From: a virus
Length of the DNA: 29,011 nt
Strand: one strand, 5' to 3'
IMG/VR virus record: IMGVR_UViG_3300046010_011601
Location: 1 to 29,011 of that record
Shown here: positions 1-7,378 of the stretch, piece after piece
Numbering within the stretch: position 1 is the stretch's first letter
How the letters are laid out: each line of letters starts with the position of its first letter
Program-made: the position numbers and the translations under genes
Notes under the pieces: model-generated
The model's database searches: none
What the model was told of the DNA's origin: nothing
Seen by the model: only the letters and a program-made list of their open reading frames with translations

Positions 1-2
1 AG

Positions 3-395
3 CCAATAAATTTAAGAGCTAAACAGTTTACTGCAGCAGAATACCAACAAGCGACCAAATCAAAGTCGTTTAATCCAAAAGATTACGAGTGGAACGAAGA
101 GAAGCTGTTATACATAAAGAAAGATTTTGAAAAATCGTTGCCAGTTAACGAAAATTATTTTAGGTTTAAAAAACAAACTTCAACAAGAACGGTAGAAGAG
201 CAAGTTCACACAGCAATAAAAGAGATTAATAAAAAGTTAGAAGAAGCTAATAAGTTATTAAAATATACTGAGAGGCTAAAAGAAGAAGTTTCTGTACTCG
301 GAGAGCTAAAACACAAAAAAAGAACCGACGAGCTGACCACGGTAATGCAGAAAAAGATAGCAGAAGTCTATACTCGCTGCAAAAAAATAAAATAA
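3..395 (+). CDS. 5'-truncated helical protein, possible prohead core component
   Basis: The reading frame is open from base 3 to a TAA at 393-395, and the start lies left of the window. The visible 130 residues contain no ATG, so a downstream TTG at 138 is an unlikely true start. The last 85 residues are rich in Lys, Glu and Leu with heptad-like spacing (VEEQVHTAIKEINKKLEEAN and onward), suggesting a coiled coil, and the protein ends in a basic tail. I do not recognise the family. In T4 the small prohead-core genes 67 and 68 precede the protease gene 21; this gene lies two positions upstream of the protease here, so a core role is plausible from position only. It is not recognisably portal protein sequence. 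Confidence 0.6.
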   Translation, partial: PINLRAKQFTAAEYQQATKSKSFNPKDYEWNEEKLLYIKKDFEKSLPVNENYFRFKKQTSTRTVEEQVHTAIKEINKKLEEANKLLKYTERLKEEVSVLGELKHKKRTDELTTVMQKKIAEVYTRCKKIK

Positions 396-402
396 ACAAA
401 CA

Positions 403-410
403 TATTTATA
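403..410 (+). promoter_or_regulatory. putative late promoter motif, copy 1 (TATTTATA)
   Basis: ATATTTATA fills most of the 21-base gap before the gene at 417 and ends only 6 bases before its ATG. If it works like a T4 late promoter -10 box, transcription would start at or next to the start codon, giving a leaderless or nearly leaderless mRNA. Confidence 0.5.
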
Positions 411-416
411 GTTACC

Positions 417-1805
417 ATGACTACCGCAAATTTATACAAAAAACACCTTAACGGAGAGATATCTAAAAGTAAATTCTTACAAGAAGTGCGTAAGGACGAT
501 AATTTGCCCTGGATAACAAACGTAACTTCTTATGAAGATGCGATAAACATACTAAAAAATAAAAGAATCATATCAGAAGTTCAATTAACGGTAGATCAAA
601 AAATAGATAGATTAAATCCTTACATATACAAGCATGCTCTAAATAAAGAAATAGAAAAGGCTAACGTAAAAGACGATGTGGCTTTCGAAAAGGCAAAGAA
701 TAGAGTAGTAAATCGTCTAATGAAGGATATAAATAAGAATCGCTACGAGATGTTCGACGGTTCAGATAAGGTTAAAAAGCAGGACAAAAAGCTTGAAATG
801 GTTAAAGTAAAAGGAGCTTCTAATAAAGACGAAGCCAACGCCATGAAAAAAGTAAAGGGACAAGAAATACCTAAAGCTAATACCAAAGCCAGCAAAAAAG
901 AGAATAAAAAAGGCAAACCAAAAGGAGTAAAAGAAATGACTACTAATGCCAAAAAAGCAAAAGGCATAGTAAAAGTCATGGAAAAACCAGGAAAGCCTAA
1001 AATAGTAAAAGAGAGCGTGTTAGAAGCTCTTATTTCCCTGTCAAAAAAAAAGTCAAGTAATATCTTGACAGAGGATACTCACGAAGAATTTTCATTGGGA
1101 CAAAACGTACATCTTCCACAAAAAGATAGAGAGCAATTTTCAGTATCTAACGGTATAGTAAAAGGAATTCGTGGTGGTACTATAACCATAGAACTTCCAA
1201 TACACGACGAAAATAATAAGCCGATTGAAATAACAAGGCAAGTTAACGTATTAAAGCACGCGAAGAAGGAGAGTAACGAACAAAATAACAAAAACGAAAG
1301 CGTGCTCGAAAAACACACTAATAAGAACGGAATAGAATTCCAAGTTGGGGAAAAAGCGAAAGATCCTAAAGGTAACGAAATCACAGTTCGTGGATTCAAG
1401 ACAGAAGACGGAGCGGTATACGCTTTAACTGGAACAAATTCTATGTACAACTCCGTAAAAATAGACGACTTAGTTAAACCAGGGGACGAAGCTCCTATTA
1501 GTGATAAGGAGTATAGAGATAAGGCGTTTGGCAAATTACCGAATTATAACGCTGGTCAAGGTTGGTTGAGTCAACAAGTTACAAAAAAAGAAAGTAAGTT
1601 AGATAAAGTCGTAGGTAAATTAAAAGAGTTTATAAAAAACAAGAAAAAAGACGAAGTAGAAGAAGCAGTAGACGTAGTAACTGGTACTGAACCTGACGGT
1701 GACGAAGTATCTATAACCACTCTTCCTTCAGGCCAAGGCGTAAAAAAAGTTGCTCAATTAAAAAAACAAGGCGTAAAATCAGCAACGTCAAAAACAGTAG
1801 TTTAA
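417..1805 (+). CDS. Lys-rich protein upstream of prohead protease, probable head-core/internal protein
   Basis: This 462-aa protein has three visible parts: a helical N-terminal region (about 1-115), a very lysine-rich low-complexity linker (about 118-215), and a C-terminal half with two short beta-rich stretches (about 224-282 with G-I-V-K-G-I-R-G-G-T-I-T-I-E-L, and about 306-355) that resemble small SH3-like barrels. Its stop codon overlaps the ATG of the protease gene by one base, so the two are translationally coupled. The motif ESVLE occurs twice (199-203 and 294-298) and resembles the hydrophobic-X-Glu sites cut by T4-type prohead proteases, so it may be a protease substrate. The basic linker could pair with the acidic gp22 scaffold. 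I do not recognise the family; a core role is inferred from position and composition. Confidence 0.75.
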   Translation: MTTANLYKKHLNGEISKSKFLQEVRKDDNLPWITNVTSYEDAINILKNKRIISEVQLTVDQKIDRLNPYIYKHALNKEIEKANVKDDVAFEKAKNRVVNRLMKDINKNRYEMFDGSDKVKKQDKKLEMVKVKGASNKDEANAMKKVKGQEIPKANTKASKKENKKGKPKGVKEMTTNAKKAKGIVKVMEKPGKPKIVKESVLEALISLSKKKSSNILTEDTHEEFSLGQNVHLPQKDREQFSVSNGIVKGIRGGTITIELPIHDENNKPIEITRQVNVLKHAKKESNEQNNKNESVLEKHTNKNGIEFQVGEKAKDPKGNEITVRGFKTEDGAVYALTGTNSMYNSVKIDDLVKPGDEAPISDKEYRDKAFGKLPNYNAGQGWLSQQVTKKESKLDKVVGKLKEFIKNKKKDEVEEAVDVVTGTEPDGDEVSITTLPSGQGVKKVAQLKKQGVKSATSKTVV

Positions 1806-2437
1806 TGGCAAAAGATTTATTGATAGAGTATTCGGTATTTAAGCCGAAGATGAAAATAAACGAAAGCAGACGTCACTCAAACGGTAACTTAATAGTGAGC
1901 GGACAAGTGCAAGCTTGCGATAAACCAAACGCCAATAGAAGAATATACCCTTACGATACGCTAAGAAAAAAAGTGGACGCGTACATCGATGGACCAATTA
2001 GAGAGAATAGAGCTTTGGGAGAATTGGATCACCCTCAAGATTCTGTAGTTAACTTAAAAAACGTATCTCACAATATATTAGAATTGTGGTGGGAAGGTAA
2101 AGATTTATTCGGCAACATAGAAATATTACCAACAACTTCTGGAAACATATTAAAAACATTATTCGAAAATAGAATAACTGTAGGCATATCTTCAAGAGCT
2201 TTAGGAAGCGTAACTCCTATAGGCGAAGGTCTAGTGCAAGTTGAAGATGATTTAGACTTAATATGTTGGGATTTTGTTTCTACTCCTTCGACTTACGGCG
2301 CTTACATGCATCCAATAAAAGGATTAAACGAAGGCTTTGATCCTACAATTAATCCAACAATAGGAAAATACGACGTTGCTCATAGATTAGTTTCAGATAT
2401 TATCTGCACTATGGGAGGATATTGTTGCGTGAAATAA
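1805..2437 (+). CDS. gp21: prohead core protease (T4 gp21-like)
   Basis: This 210-aa protein matches the size and motifs of the T4 gp21 prohead protease family, a serine protease that cleaves scaffold, core and capsid proteins inside the prohead and then destroys itself. The N-terminal NRRIYP (44-49) is typical. The candidate catalytic His is H76 in GELDHP, and the nucleophile lies in GISSRALGS (S129 or S130). The following DLICWDFVSTPS (151-162) is the usual third conserved block. The start is the ATG overlapping the upstream TAA by one base. It lies immediately before gp22 and gp23, as in T4. The Cys-containing C-terminus (CTMGGYCCVK) is not something I associate with the family. Confidence 0.94.
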   Translation: MAKDLLIEYSVFKPKMKINESRRHSNGNLIVSGQVQACDKPNANRRIYPYDTLRKKVDAYIDGPIRENRALGELDHPQDSVVNLKNVSHNILELWWEGKDLFGNIEILPTTSGNILKTLFENRITVGISSRALGSVTPIGEGLVQVEDDLDLICWDFVSTPSTYGAYMHPIKGLNEGFDPTINPTIGKYDVAHRLVSDIICTMGGYCCVK

Positions 2438-2465
2438 AAATATTTTTCTATATTTTTATTTTTTT
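2432..2465 (+). terminator. weak AT-only terminator-like hairpin after gp21
   Basis: An 11-bp perfect inverted repeat (2432-2442 with 2451-2461) has an 8-base loop and runs into a T tract to 2465. It overlaps the gp21 stop codon. The stem is entirely A:T, so it would be thermodynamically weak, and it may simply be AT-rich spacer. Confidence 0.35.
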
Positions 2466-2591
2466 GTATAAGTACGTATATTTATTGTCGTACATGCGTC
2501 ACCACAATCTAAATGCGACGCTAATCTACACACATATCCTATATTGCTTTTTATTAAGTAAGCAATCAAATCCAGTTTAATTTATTAACAA
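2438..2591 (+). other. 154-base gp22 leader, the longest intergenic region
   Basis: This is the largest non-coding stretch. It holds, in order, the T-rich end of the hairpin after gp21, the promoter-like TATTTATT flanked by GTACG/CGTAC, a short GCGTC/GACGC pair around 2507-2532, and a TTGCTT/AAGCAA pair with a 10-base loop around 2546-2567, then an A/T-rich segment up to the gp22 ATG. It has no Shine-Dalgarno sequence. The long structured leader is unlike the other short leaders here and may tune scaffold and capsid expression. Confidence 0.5.
2479..2486 (+). promoter_or_regulatory. putative late promoter motif, copy 2 (TATTTATT)
   Basis: ATATTTATT, one base off the majority motif, lies in the 12-base loop of a GTACG (2472-2476) / CGTAC (2489-2493) inverted repeat, 105 bases before gp22. 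It is the only motif copy in the gp22-gp23 unit and thus the likely promoter for the capsid gene. Confidence 0.45.
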
Positions 2592-3680
2592 ATGGACGAT
2601 CTGTCAAAACAGGCCATCCTAGACGCTAAGCAGTTAAGGGCTCACATTACAGCCATAACAAAAGCATCTCTGGAAGAACAATTTGGCCCAACAATGAAAA
2701 AAATGATTCAAGAGTCTTTGGAAAAAGAACTTGACGAAGTTGATGAAATGGAAGAAGGCAAAGATAAAACTAAGCCTGAACACGGAAAAAAACCAGTTGT
2801 AAAGGAAGAAGAAGAAATCGACGAAGCTAAAGACGAAGAACTCGAAGAAGGCAAAGATGAAGAATTAGAAGAAGCCTATGACGAAGAAATCGACGAAGCT
2901 AAAGACGAAGAACTCGATGAATCCGAAGACGAGCTCGACGAAGTACTAAAAGAACTCGAAGCCCTATCAGAGTACGAATCAGAACTTGAAGAGGCAGACG
3001 AAGACGAAGAAGGTGCTGAAGAAGAACTCGGTGGAGAAGAAGGTATAGAAGACGAAATGGGTGAAGAAGACGAAGAAGAAATCGTAATCACTTTCGGTCA
3101 ACTTAAACAAGCTCTTGCTCCATTTATGGACGCAGAAGAAGGCGAAGAGTTCGAACCAGAAGAAATGAGCGATGAAGAAGTCGTTAACGTTGACGAAGAG
3201 CTTGAAGAAGCGCAAGTTAACGAACCCTACGTAAAAGCTACCGCTGCTCCTAAAAAAGCTCAATCTTCTAAAATGAACGAGAAATTAGCTCATTCAGTTA
3301 AGAAGGAAGCAAAAAAACACGACGAAGAAAAAGCAAAAATGGAAGAAACCATCAAGCGTCTTCAGCGTGAGTTAAGAGAAACAAACCTCTTAAGTGCAAA
3401 GAATCTTTACATGAATAAGATATTTGCAAAAAGATCTTTGAGCGAGTCTCAGAAGTTTAAAGTAATAAGTTCATTCGACAAGGCAACTACAGTAGATCAA
3501 GTTAAAACTGTATATCAAACCCTTAGCGAATCTCTTACTACAAAAACCCAAAAGACTAGCATAAGAGAATCAGTTGGTTTCGCGTCAAAACCCGCGGGTA
3601 ACGCGCCTGTTAAACGCAGCATAATCGAAGTAGATCCTACTTTCGATAGATGGGCAATCATAGCAGGATTAAAAAAATAA
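2592..3680 (+). CDS. gp22: prohead scaffold/core protein (T4 gp22-like)
   Basis: This 362-aa protein is longer than T4 gp22 (269 aa). Residues about 45-210 are an extreme Glu/Asp-rich low-complexity region, which accounts for the excess length. Residues about 230-315 form a predicted coiled coil and helical domain (EETIKRLQRELRETNLLSAK, then a SLSESQK segment and FDKATTVDQVKTVYQTL) that is the conserved core of gp22-type scaffolds. The C-terminus (about 346-362, VDPTFDRWAIIAGLKK) is conserved-looking and may bind the capsid or be trimmed off. The gene lies between protease and capsid genes, as in T4. Its product should form the inner core on which gp23 assembles and should be degraded by gp21. 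The next gene starts 24 bases downstream without a promoter motif of its own. Confidence 0.88.
   Translation: MDDLSKQAILDAKQLRAHITAITKASLEEQFGPTMKKMIQESLEKELDEVDEMEEGKDKTKPEHGKKPVVKEEEEIDEAKDEELEEGKDEELEEAYDEEIDEAKDEELDESEDELDEVLKELEALSEYESELEEADEDEEGAEEELGGEEGIEDEMGEEDEEEIVITFGQLKQALAPFMDAEEGEEFEPEEMSDEEVVNVDEELEEAQVNEPYVKATAAPKKAQSSKMNEKLAHSVKKEAKKHDEEKAKMEETIKRLQRELRETNLLSAKNLYMNKIFAKRSLSESQKFKVISSFDKATTVDQVKTVYQTLSESLTTKTQKTSIRESVGFASKPAGNAPVKRSIIEVDPTFDRWAIIAGLKK
2811..2917 (+). repeat. 35-base direct repeat inside gp22 acidic region
   Basis: An identical 35-base sequence occurs at 2811-2845 and 2883-2917, offset by 72 bases (24 codons). It encodes EEIDEAKDEEL twice. The exact nucleotide identity, including synonymous sites, suggests a recent in-frame duplication or slippage within the Glu/Asp-rich segment. 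Confidence 0.85.
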
Positions 3681-3704
3681 ATCAAAAAACAAAAAAAGTA
3701 ACAA

Positions 3705-5423
3705 ATGGCAAATTTAGTACAAAGTCTGTTAAACGAGTCAGCTCAAAACGCTGCACAAGCCCAGTTTACAGTCGCTCAAAAATTGAGTAAAAAATGGGCA
3801 AAATCCGGACTGTTGAACGGTCTGGAAGGTCAAGATCGCAATAACATGTCTATCATGTTAGAAAACCAAGCTAAGCAGCTTGTGATCGAAGCCTCTACTT
3901 CTGGCGGTGGTACCACTACAGGTGCTAACTTCACTGCTGGTACCGGCGAACAGTGGGCCGGTGTAGCTCTTCCGTTGGTTCGTAAGATCTTCGGACAGAT
4001 CGCTGCAAAAGAATTCGTTTCAGTTCAACCAATGAACCTGCCAGCTGGTTTAGTGTTCTTCTTGGATTTCCAGTACGGTAACTCTACCAACCCCGCTTTT
4101 GCTTTGGGTGGTTCTCTGTACGGTGCTAACACGAAGAACTTCGGTAACGCTGCTTCAGGTGGTCTTTACGGAGCTGGTAGATGGAACTACTCACTGAACC
4201 TGTTTTCTTCTTCTTTCGTTAGTGCTTCTGTTGCAACTGGTTCAGCTGTAACTTTCGCTGACGTACAGTTCGATTCAACTTTCAGTGGTTCTTTAGTTAC
4301 TCAAGCTACTACAAACACGCTCGCAGCAACTCAAGTGTTTAAAGTAACTATCGCAAACTTCCAAAGATCAGTTGCTCCTGCATTCAACGAGCTTGGCGTA
4401 CGCGCTACTGAATTCGTTGGTTCTGGTATCGGAACTGACGGTGTGATCAATCAGTTTACCACTTACAACTCTGTTGCTGACACTATCAGCTTCATTTTCA
4501 CCGGTTCTCTGTCATCTGTACAGTTTAACCAATTGACTGGTTCCGCTAGCCAATTGCGTGTACTGTTCAACAAAGACACTGACTTTAACGTAAGAGGTGA
4601 CTTCGAAGACAGAAGCTCAACAGAAGGTTTCTCAGTACCAAACGCTGCTAGCAACACAAGCATCGTTATCCCTGAGATTAACGTACAGATGAAATCTCAA
4701 ACGATTTCTGCTAAAACTCGTAAGCTTAGAGCTCAGTGGACTCCGGAATTCGCTCAGGATCTGAACGCGTATCACTCTCTTGACGCAGAGGCCGAATTGA
4801 CTGGTCTTTTGTCTGAGTACATCTCTTTAGAGATCGATCTCGAAGTACTTGAGATGTTGTTACAAGAAGCTCCTACAGTTGAATATTGGTCAGCTCGCGT
4901 AGGTAGTCAGATCAACGCGACCAATACCGCTTTCGTAACCAACACTGCTGGTGTGTTCTACACTCAAATGTCTTGGTTCCAAACAATCGGTATCAAACTG
5001 CAAAAAGTATCTAACATCATCCACCAGCGTACACTTCGCGGAGGTGCCAACTTCATGGTAATTTCTCCAGCGGTTGCAACCATCCTGGAATCAATCCCTG
5101 GATTCGCTGCTGACACTGACGGTGCTGCTGATACTATGAAATACGCTTTCGGCGTACAAAAGATCGGTAGCTTGAACAGTCGCTACAAGGTGTATAAGAA
5201 CCCATACATGACTGAAAACACTATCCTGATGGGATTCCGTGGAAATCAGTTCCTTGAGTGCGGTGCTGTATACTCTCCTTATGTGCCTCTGATCATGACT
5301 CCTCTTGTGTACGATCCACAAACCTTCACTCCGCGCAAAGGTATCATGACCCGCTACGCGATGACGATGGTTCGTCCTGAATACTACGGAGTAGTTTACG
5401 TAGCTGATCTGAACATTGTGTAA
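3705..5423 (+). CDS. gp23: major capsid protein (T4 gp23-like)
   Basis: This 572-aa protein carries clear gp23 hallmarks: SVQPMNLPAGLVFFLDFQYG (106-125, aligning with T4 GVQPMN) and the block about 331-383 with SAKTRKLRAQW, FAQDLNAY and SLDAEAELT. The segment about 165-325 is probably the surface insertion domain, longer than in T4. LVIE62-A63 sits where T4 gp23 is cut (after Glu65, LTE-A), so the mature protein probably starts at A63. Arg codons are unlike the neighbours: 13 of 18 are CGT or CGC, against 2 CGN of 24 in the fibre-block gene at 19490. This is consistent with selection for very high expression. It follows gp22 by 24 A-rich bases and is followed by a strong terminator. Confidence 0.97.
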   Translation: MANLVQSLLNESAQNAAQAQFTVAQKLSKKWAKSGLLNGLEGQDRNNMSIMLENQAKQLVIEASTSGGGTTTGANFTAGTGEQWAGVALPLVRKIFGQIAAKEFVSVQPMNLPAGLVFFLDFQYGNSTNPAFALGGSLYGANTKNFGNAASGGLYGAGRWNYSLNLFSSSFVSASVATGSAVTFADVQFDSTFSGSLVTQATTNTLAATQVFKVTIANFQRSVAPAFNELGVRATEFVGSGIGTDGVINQFTTYNSVADTISFIFTGSLSSVQFNQLTGSASQLRVLFNKDTDFNVRGDFEDRSSTEGFSVPNAASNTSIVIPEINVQMKSQTISAKTRKLRAQWTPEFAQDLNAYHSLDAEAELTGLLSEYISLEIDLEVLEMLLQEAPTVEYWSARVGSQINATNTAFVTNTAGVFYTQMSWFQTIGIKLQKVSNIIHQRTLRGGANFMVISPAVATILESIPGFAADTDGAADTMKYAFGVQKIGSLNSRYKVYKNPYMTENTILMGFRGNQFLECGAVYSPYVPLIMTPLVYDPQTFTPRKGIMTRYAMTMVRPEYYGVVYVADLNIV

Positions 5424-5443
5424 TTGAATAACAGCTAATATCT

Positions 5444-5474
5444 AAAAGGTCCGACCAAAATCGGACCTTTTTTT
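5444..5474 (+). terminator. strong intrinsic terminator after gp23
   Basis: An 11-bp stem (5444-5454 with 5461-5471) containing GGTCCGA/TCGGACC has a 6-base loop and runs into T's through 5474. It lies 20 bases after the gp23 stop codon and separates the capsid unit from phoH. Confidence 0.93.
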
Positions 5475-5488
5475 ATGCTGTCTACTCA

Positions 5489-5496
5489 TATTTATA
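5489..5496 (+). promoter_or_regulatory. putative late promoter motif, copy 3 (TATTTATA)
   Basis: ATATTTATA ends 18 bases before the phoH ATG, just after the gp23 terminator. It lies in the 19-base loop of a CTACT (5482-5486) / AGTAG (5506-5510) inverted repeat. Its position after a terminator makes a promoter role likely, since the next genes need new transcription. Confidence 0.6.
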
Positions 5497-5514
5497 TAAA
5501 ATCAAAGTAGTTCA

Positions 5515-6192
5515 ATGAGTAGTACAAAACCACAAAAAGTAGTAAAAAAACCAAAGAATCCAATAAAGTTTCAAGTATCTTTAAACGAAGAACAGAAACA
5601 AGCAAAGGCGATTATATTAGAAAATAAAATAACAGTTATACGAGGGGGAGCAGGTTCGGGAAAGTCTATGGTAGCAGCACAGGTTGCGTTAGATTTACTC
5701 TTTACTAATCAAGTAGAGAAAGTAATATTAACTAGACCAGCTGTAACTTCTGGAGAAGATTTGGGATTTATGCCTGGCGATAAAGACGCGAAACTTGCTC
5801 CGTATACAGCAGCCATATACGACAATATGTATAGACTGTATAACAAAGAAAAGATTGATAGAGAAATAGCAGAAGGAAAAATAGAAGTAATACCAGTTGC
5901 TTTTATGAGAGGAAGAAATTTAAGCAATTGTTGTGTAGTGGTGGATGAAGGGCAGAATATAACTCATCGACAAATGGAATTGATATTGGGTAGATTGTGC
6001 GAGGGTTCTAAGATGATTATATGCGGAGACGTAGCCCAAATCGATTTAAAAGATAAGAAGTTATCCGGATTTAATTTTATATGTAACAATTTAACAAACG
6101 TTATAGGATTTGCTGTAGTGACATTAAAAACCAATCACAGAGATCCAATAGTGGAGGATATACTAAAAATATACATTGATCACAGAGATTAA
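5515..6192 (+). CDS. phoH: PhoH-like P-loop ATPase
   Basis: This 225-aa protein is a compact PhoH-family ATPase. It has a Walker A GGAGSGKS (44-51), TRP at 73-75, a Walker B VVVDE (141-145) followed by GQN, a GDVAQID motif (171-177) and NHRDPIV (207-213). These are the standard PhoH and superfamily-1-helicase-like nucleotide-binding blocks. The first 20 residues are a short Lys-rich extension. PhoH is a frequent auxiliary gene in aquatic phages; its molecular role in infection is unsettled, with phosphate stress and RNA metabolism both proposed. Its place between capsid and neck genes is unusual compared with T4 and would give late, structural-type expression. It shares a transcription unit with gp13, which starts 6 bases after its stop. 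Confidence 0.95.
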   Translation: MSSTKPQKVVKKPKNPIKFQVSLNEEQKQAKAIILENKITVIRGGAGSGKSMVAAQVALDLLFTNQVEKVILTRPAVTSGEDLGFMPGDKDAKLAPYTAAIYDNMYRLYNKEKIDREIAEGKIEVIPVAFMRGRNLSNCCVVVDEGQNITHRQMELILGRLCEGSKMIICGDVAQIDLKDKKLSGFNFICNNLTNVIGFAVVTLKTNHRDPIVEDILKIYIDHRD

Positions 6193-6197
6193 AAATC

Positions 6198-7364
6198 ATG
6201 GCAAATCCAATAATTTATTCAGGTAATCCTGGACCTATATCCGGAAGCACTCCTTTTGGATTTTACGACGAAGACGTAATCTACAGAGCAGATGGACCTA
6301 AAGCAGCGAACTACGTCGCGTATAAGTTGGGATATCCAGTAGTGGACGTAGAATTGCAAGACGTAAACATCTATGCTTGTTTTGAAGAAGCTGTCTCTGT
6401 GTACGCGGAAGAGTTGTATCACGCAAAAATTAAAGACAACTATTTAAGTTTAGAGGGAGCTCCAACATCTTCTGTATTAAATAACACAGTTGTAGTTCCA
6501 TCTTTGAATTCAATCATAACTTTGGCCGATAATTACGGTTCCCCAGCTGGAGTGGGCGGTAACGTAGAGTACTATACTGGTTCTATATCGTTGGTTGCTG
6601 GACAGCAAATTTACGATATTCAACAATTGGCGATAAGCAGTAGTTGGATACAACAAGGAGATAGAATGGTTGTGCAGAGGGTATTTTATGAAAGCTCGCC
6701 TGCAGTTAATCAGTACTATGATCCGTACATAGGGGGATCTATAAACTATCAAGGAGCTACAGAAAATTTTGGTTGGGCTTCCTACTCCCCAGGTTTAAAC
6801 TTCGTTCTTTTTCCTGTTTATTGGGACATACAGCGTATACAACAAATAGAGATGTCTAATCAAGTGAGAAGGAGCGCGTATACATTTGAGTTAATAAATA
6901 ACAAACTTAGAATATTTCCAAGACCAGAAATAGACGGAATGAATCTTTGGTTAACTTACTCGAAGAAGAGCGAATTATCGAGTGTTACAGGAAACAGTCC
7001 GTACGGAACTAATACGGGACTTATTTCAAATCCATCTAACGTACCTTACACGAAGATATCGTACTCACAAATCAATCAACCTGGTAAGCAGTGGATATAC
7101 GAATACACTTTAGCTTTAGCTTCAGAATTGTTGGGATTGATTAGAGGAAAGTACACGCAATTGGCAATACCTGGTAGCGAACTTACACTAAACGGAGCGG
7201 ATTTGATTGCTAAAGGTAAAGACGCACAAGCGGCGTTAAGGGAAAAATTGAGATCCGATCTTGAAGATATGAGTAGAAAATCACAGTTAGAAAGAAAAGA
7301 CATAGAAAATCAATCGATTACGAATACGTTGATGCAAGTACCGTCTTTGATATACATTGGATAA
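6198..7364 (+). CDS. gp13: neck/head-completion protein (T4 gp13-like)
   Basis: This 388-aa protein is assigned to the gp13 neck family by its N-terminal pattern (about 22-75: FYDEDVIYRADGPKAANYVA, then LGYPVVDVELQD and a helical EEAVSVYAEELY) and its C-terminal helical segment (about 330-370, KGKDAQAALREKLRSDLEDM). T4 gp13 is 309 aa, so this one is longer, mainly through Gly/Tyr-rich loops in the middle. gp13 proteins sit at the portal and close the filled head so that the tail can join. It is followed 14 bases later by the gp14-like gene, matching the T4 order 13-14-15. No Shine-Dalgarno sequence precedes the ATG. Confidence 0.82.
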   Translation: MANPIIYSGNPGPISGSTPFGFYDEDVIYRADGPKAANYVAYKLGYPVVDVELQDVNIYACFEEAVSVYAEELYHAKIKDNYLSLEGAPTSSVLNNTVVVPSLNSIITLADNYGSPAGVGGNVEYYTGSISLVAGQQIYDIQQLAISSSWIQQGDRMVVQRVFYESSPAVNQYYDPYIGGSINYQGATENFGWASYSPGLNFVLFPVYWDIQRIQQIEMSNQVRRSAYTFELINNKLRIFPRPEIDGMNLWLTYSKKSELSSVTGNSPYGTNTGLISNPSNVPYTKISYSQINQPGKQWIYEYTLALASELLGLIRGKYTQLAIPGSELTLNGADLIAKGKDAQAALREKLRSDLEDMSRKSQLERKDIENQSITNTLMQVPSLIYIG

Positions 7365-7378
7365 AACAACAACGAAGC

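Noticed and set aside
2876-3091. Minus-strand poly-Ser reading frame
   Set aside because: It is the antisense shadow of the Glu/Asp-rich gp22 codons (GAA/GAC read as TTC/GTC and shifted to Ser), with no start context or promoter-like motif on that strand.
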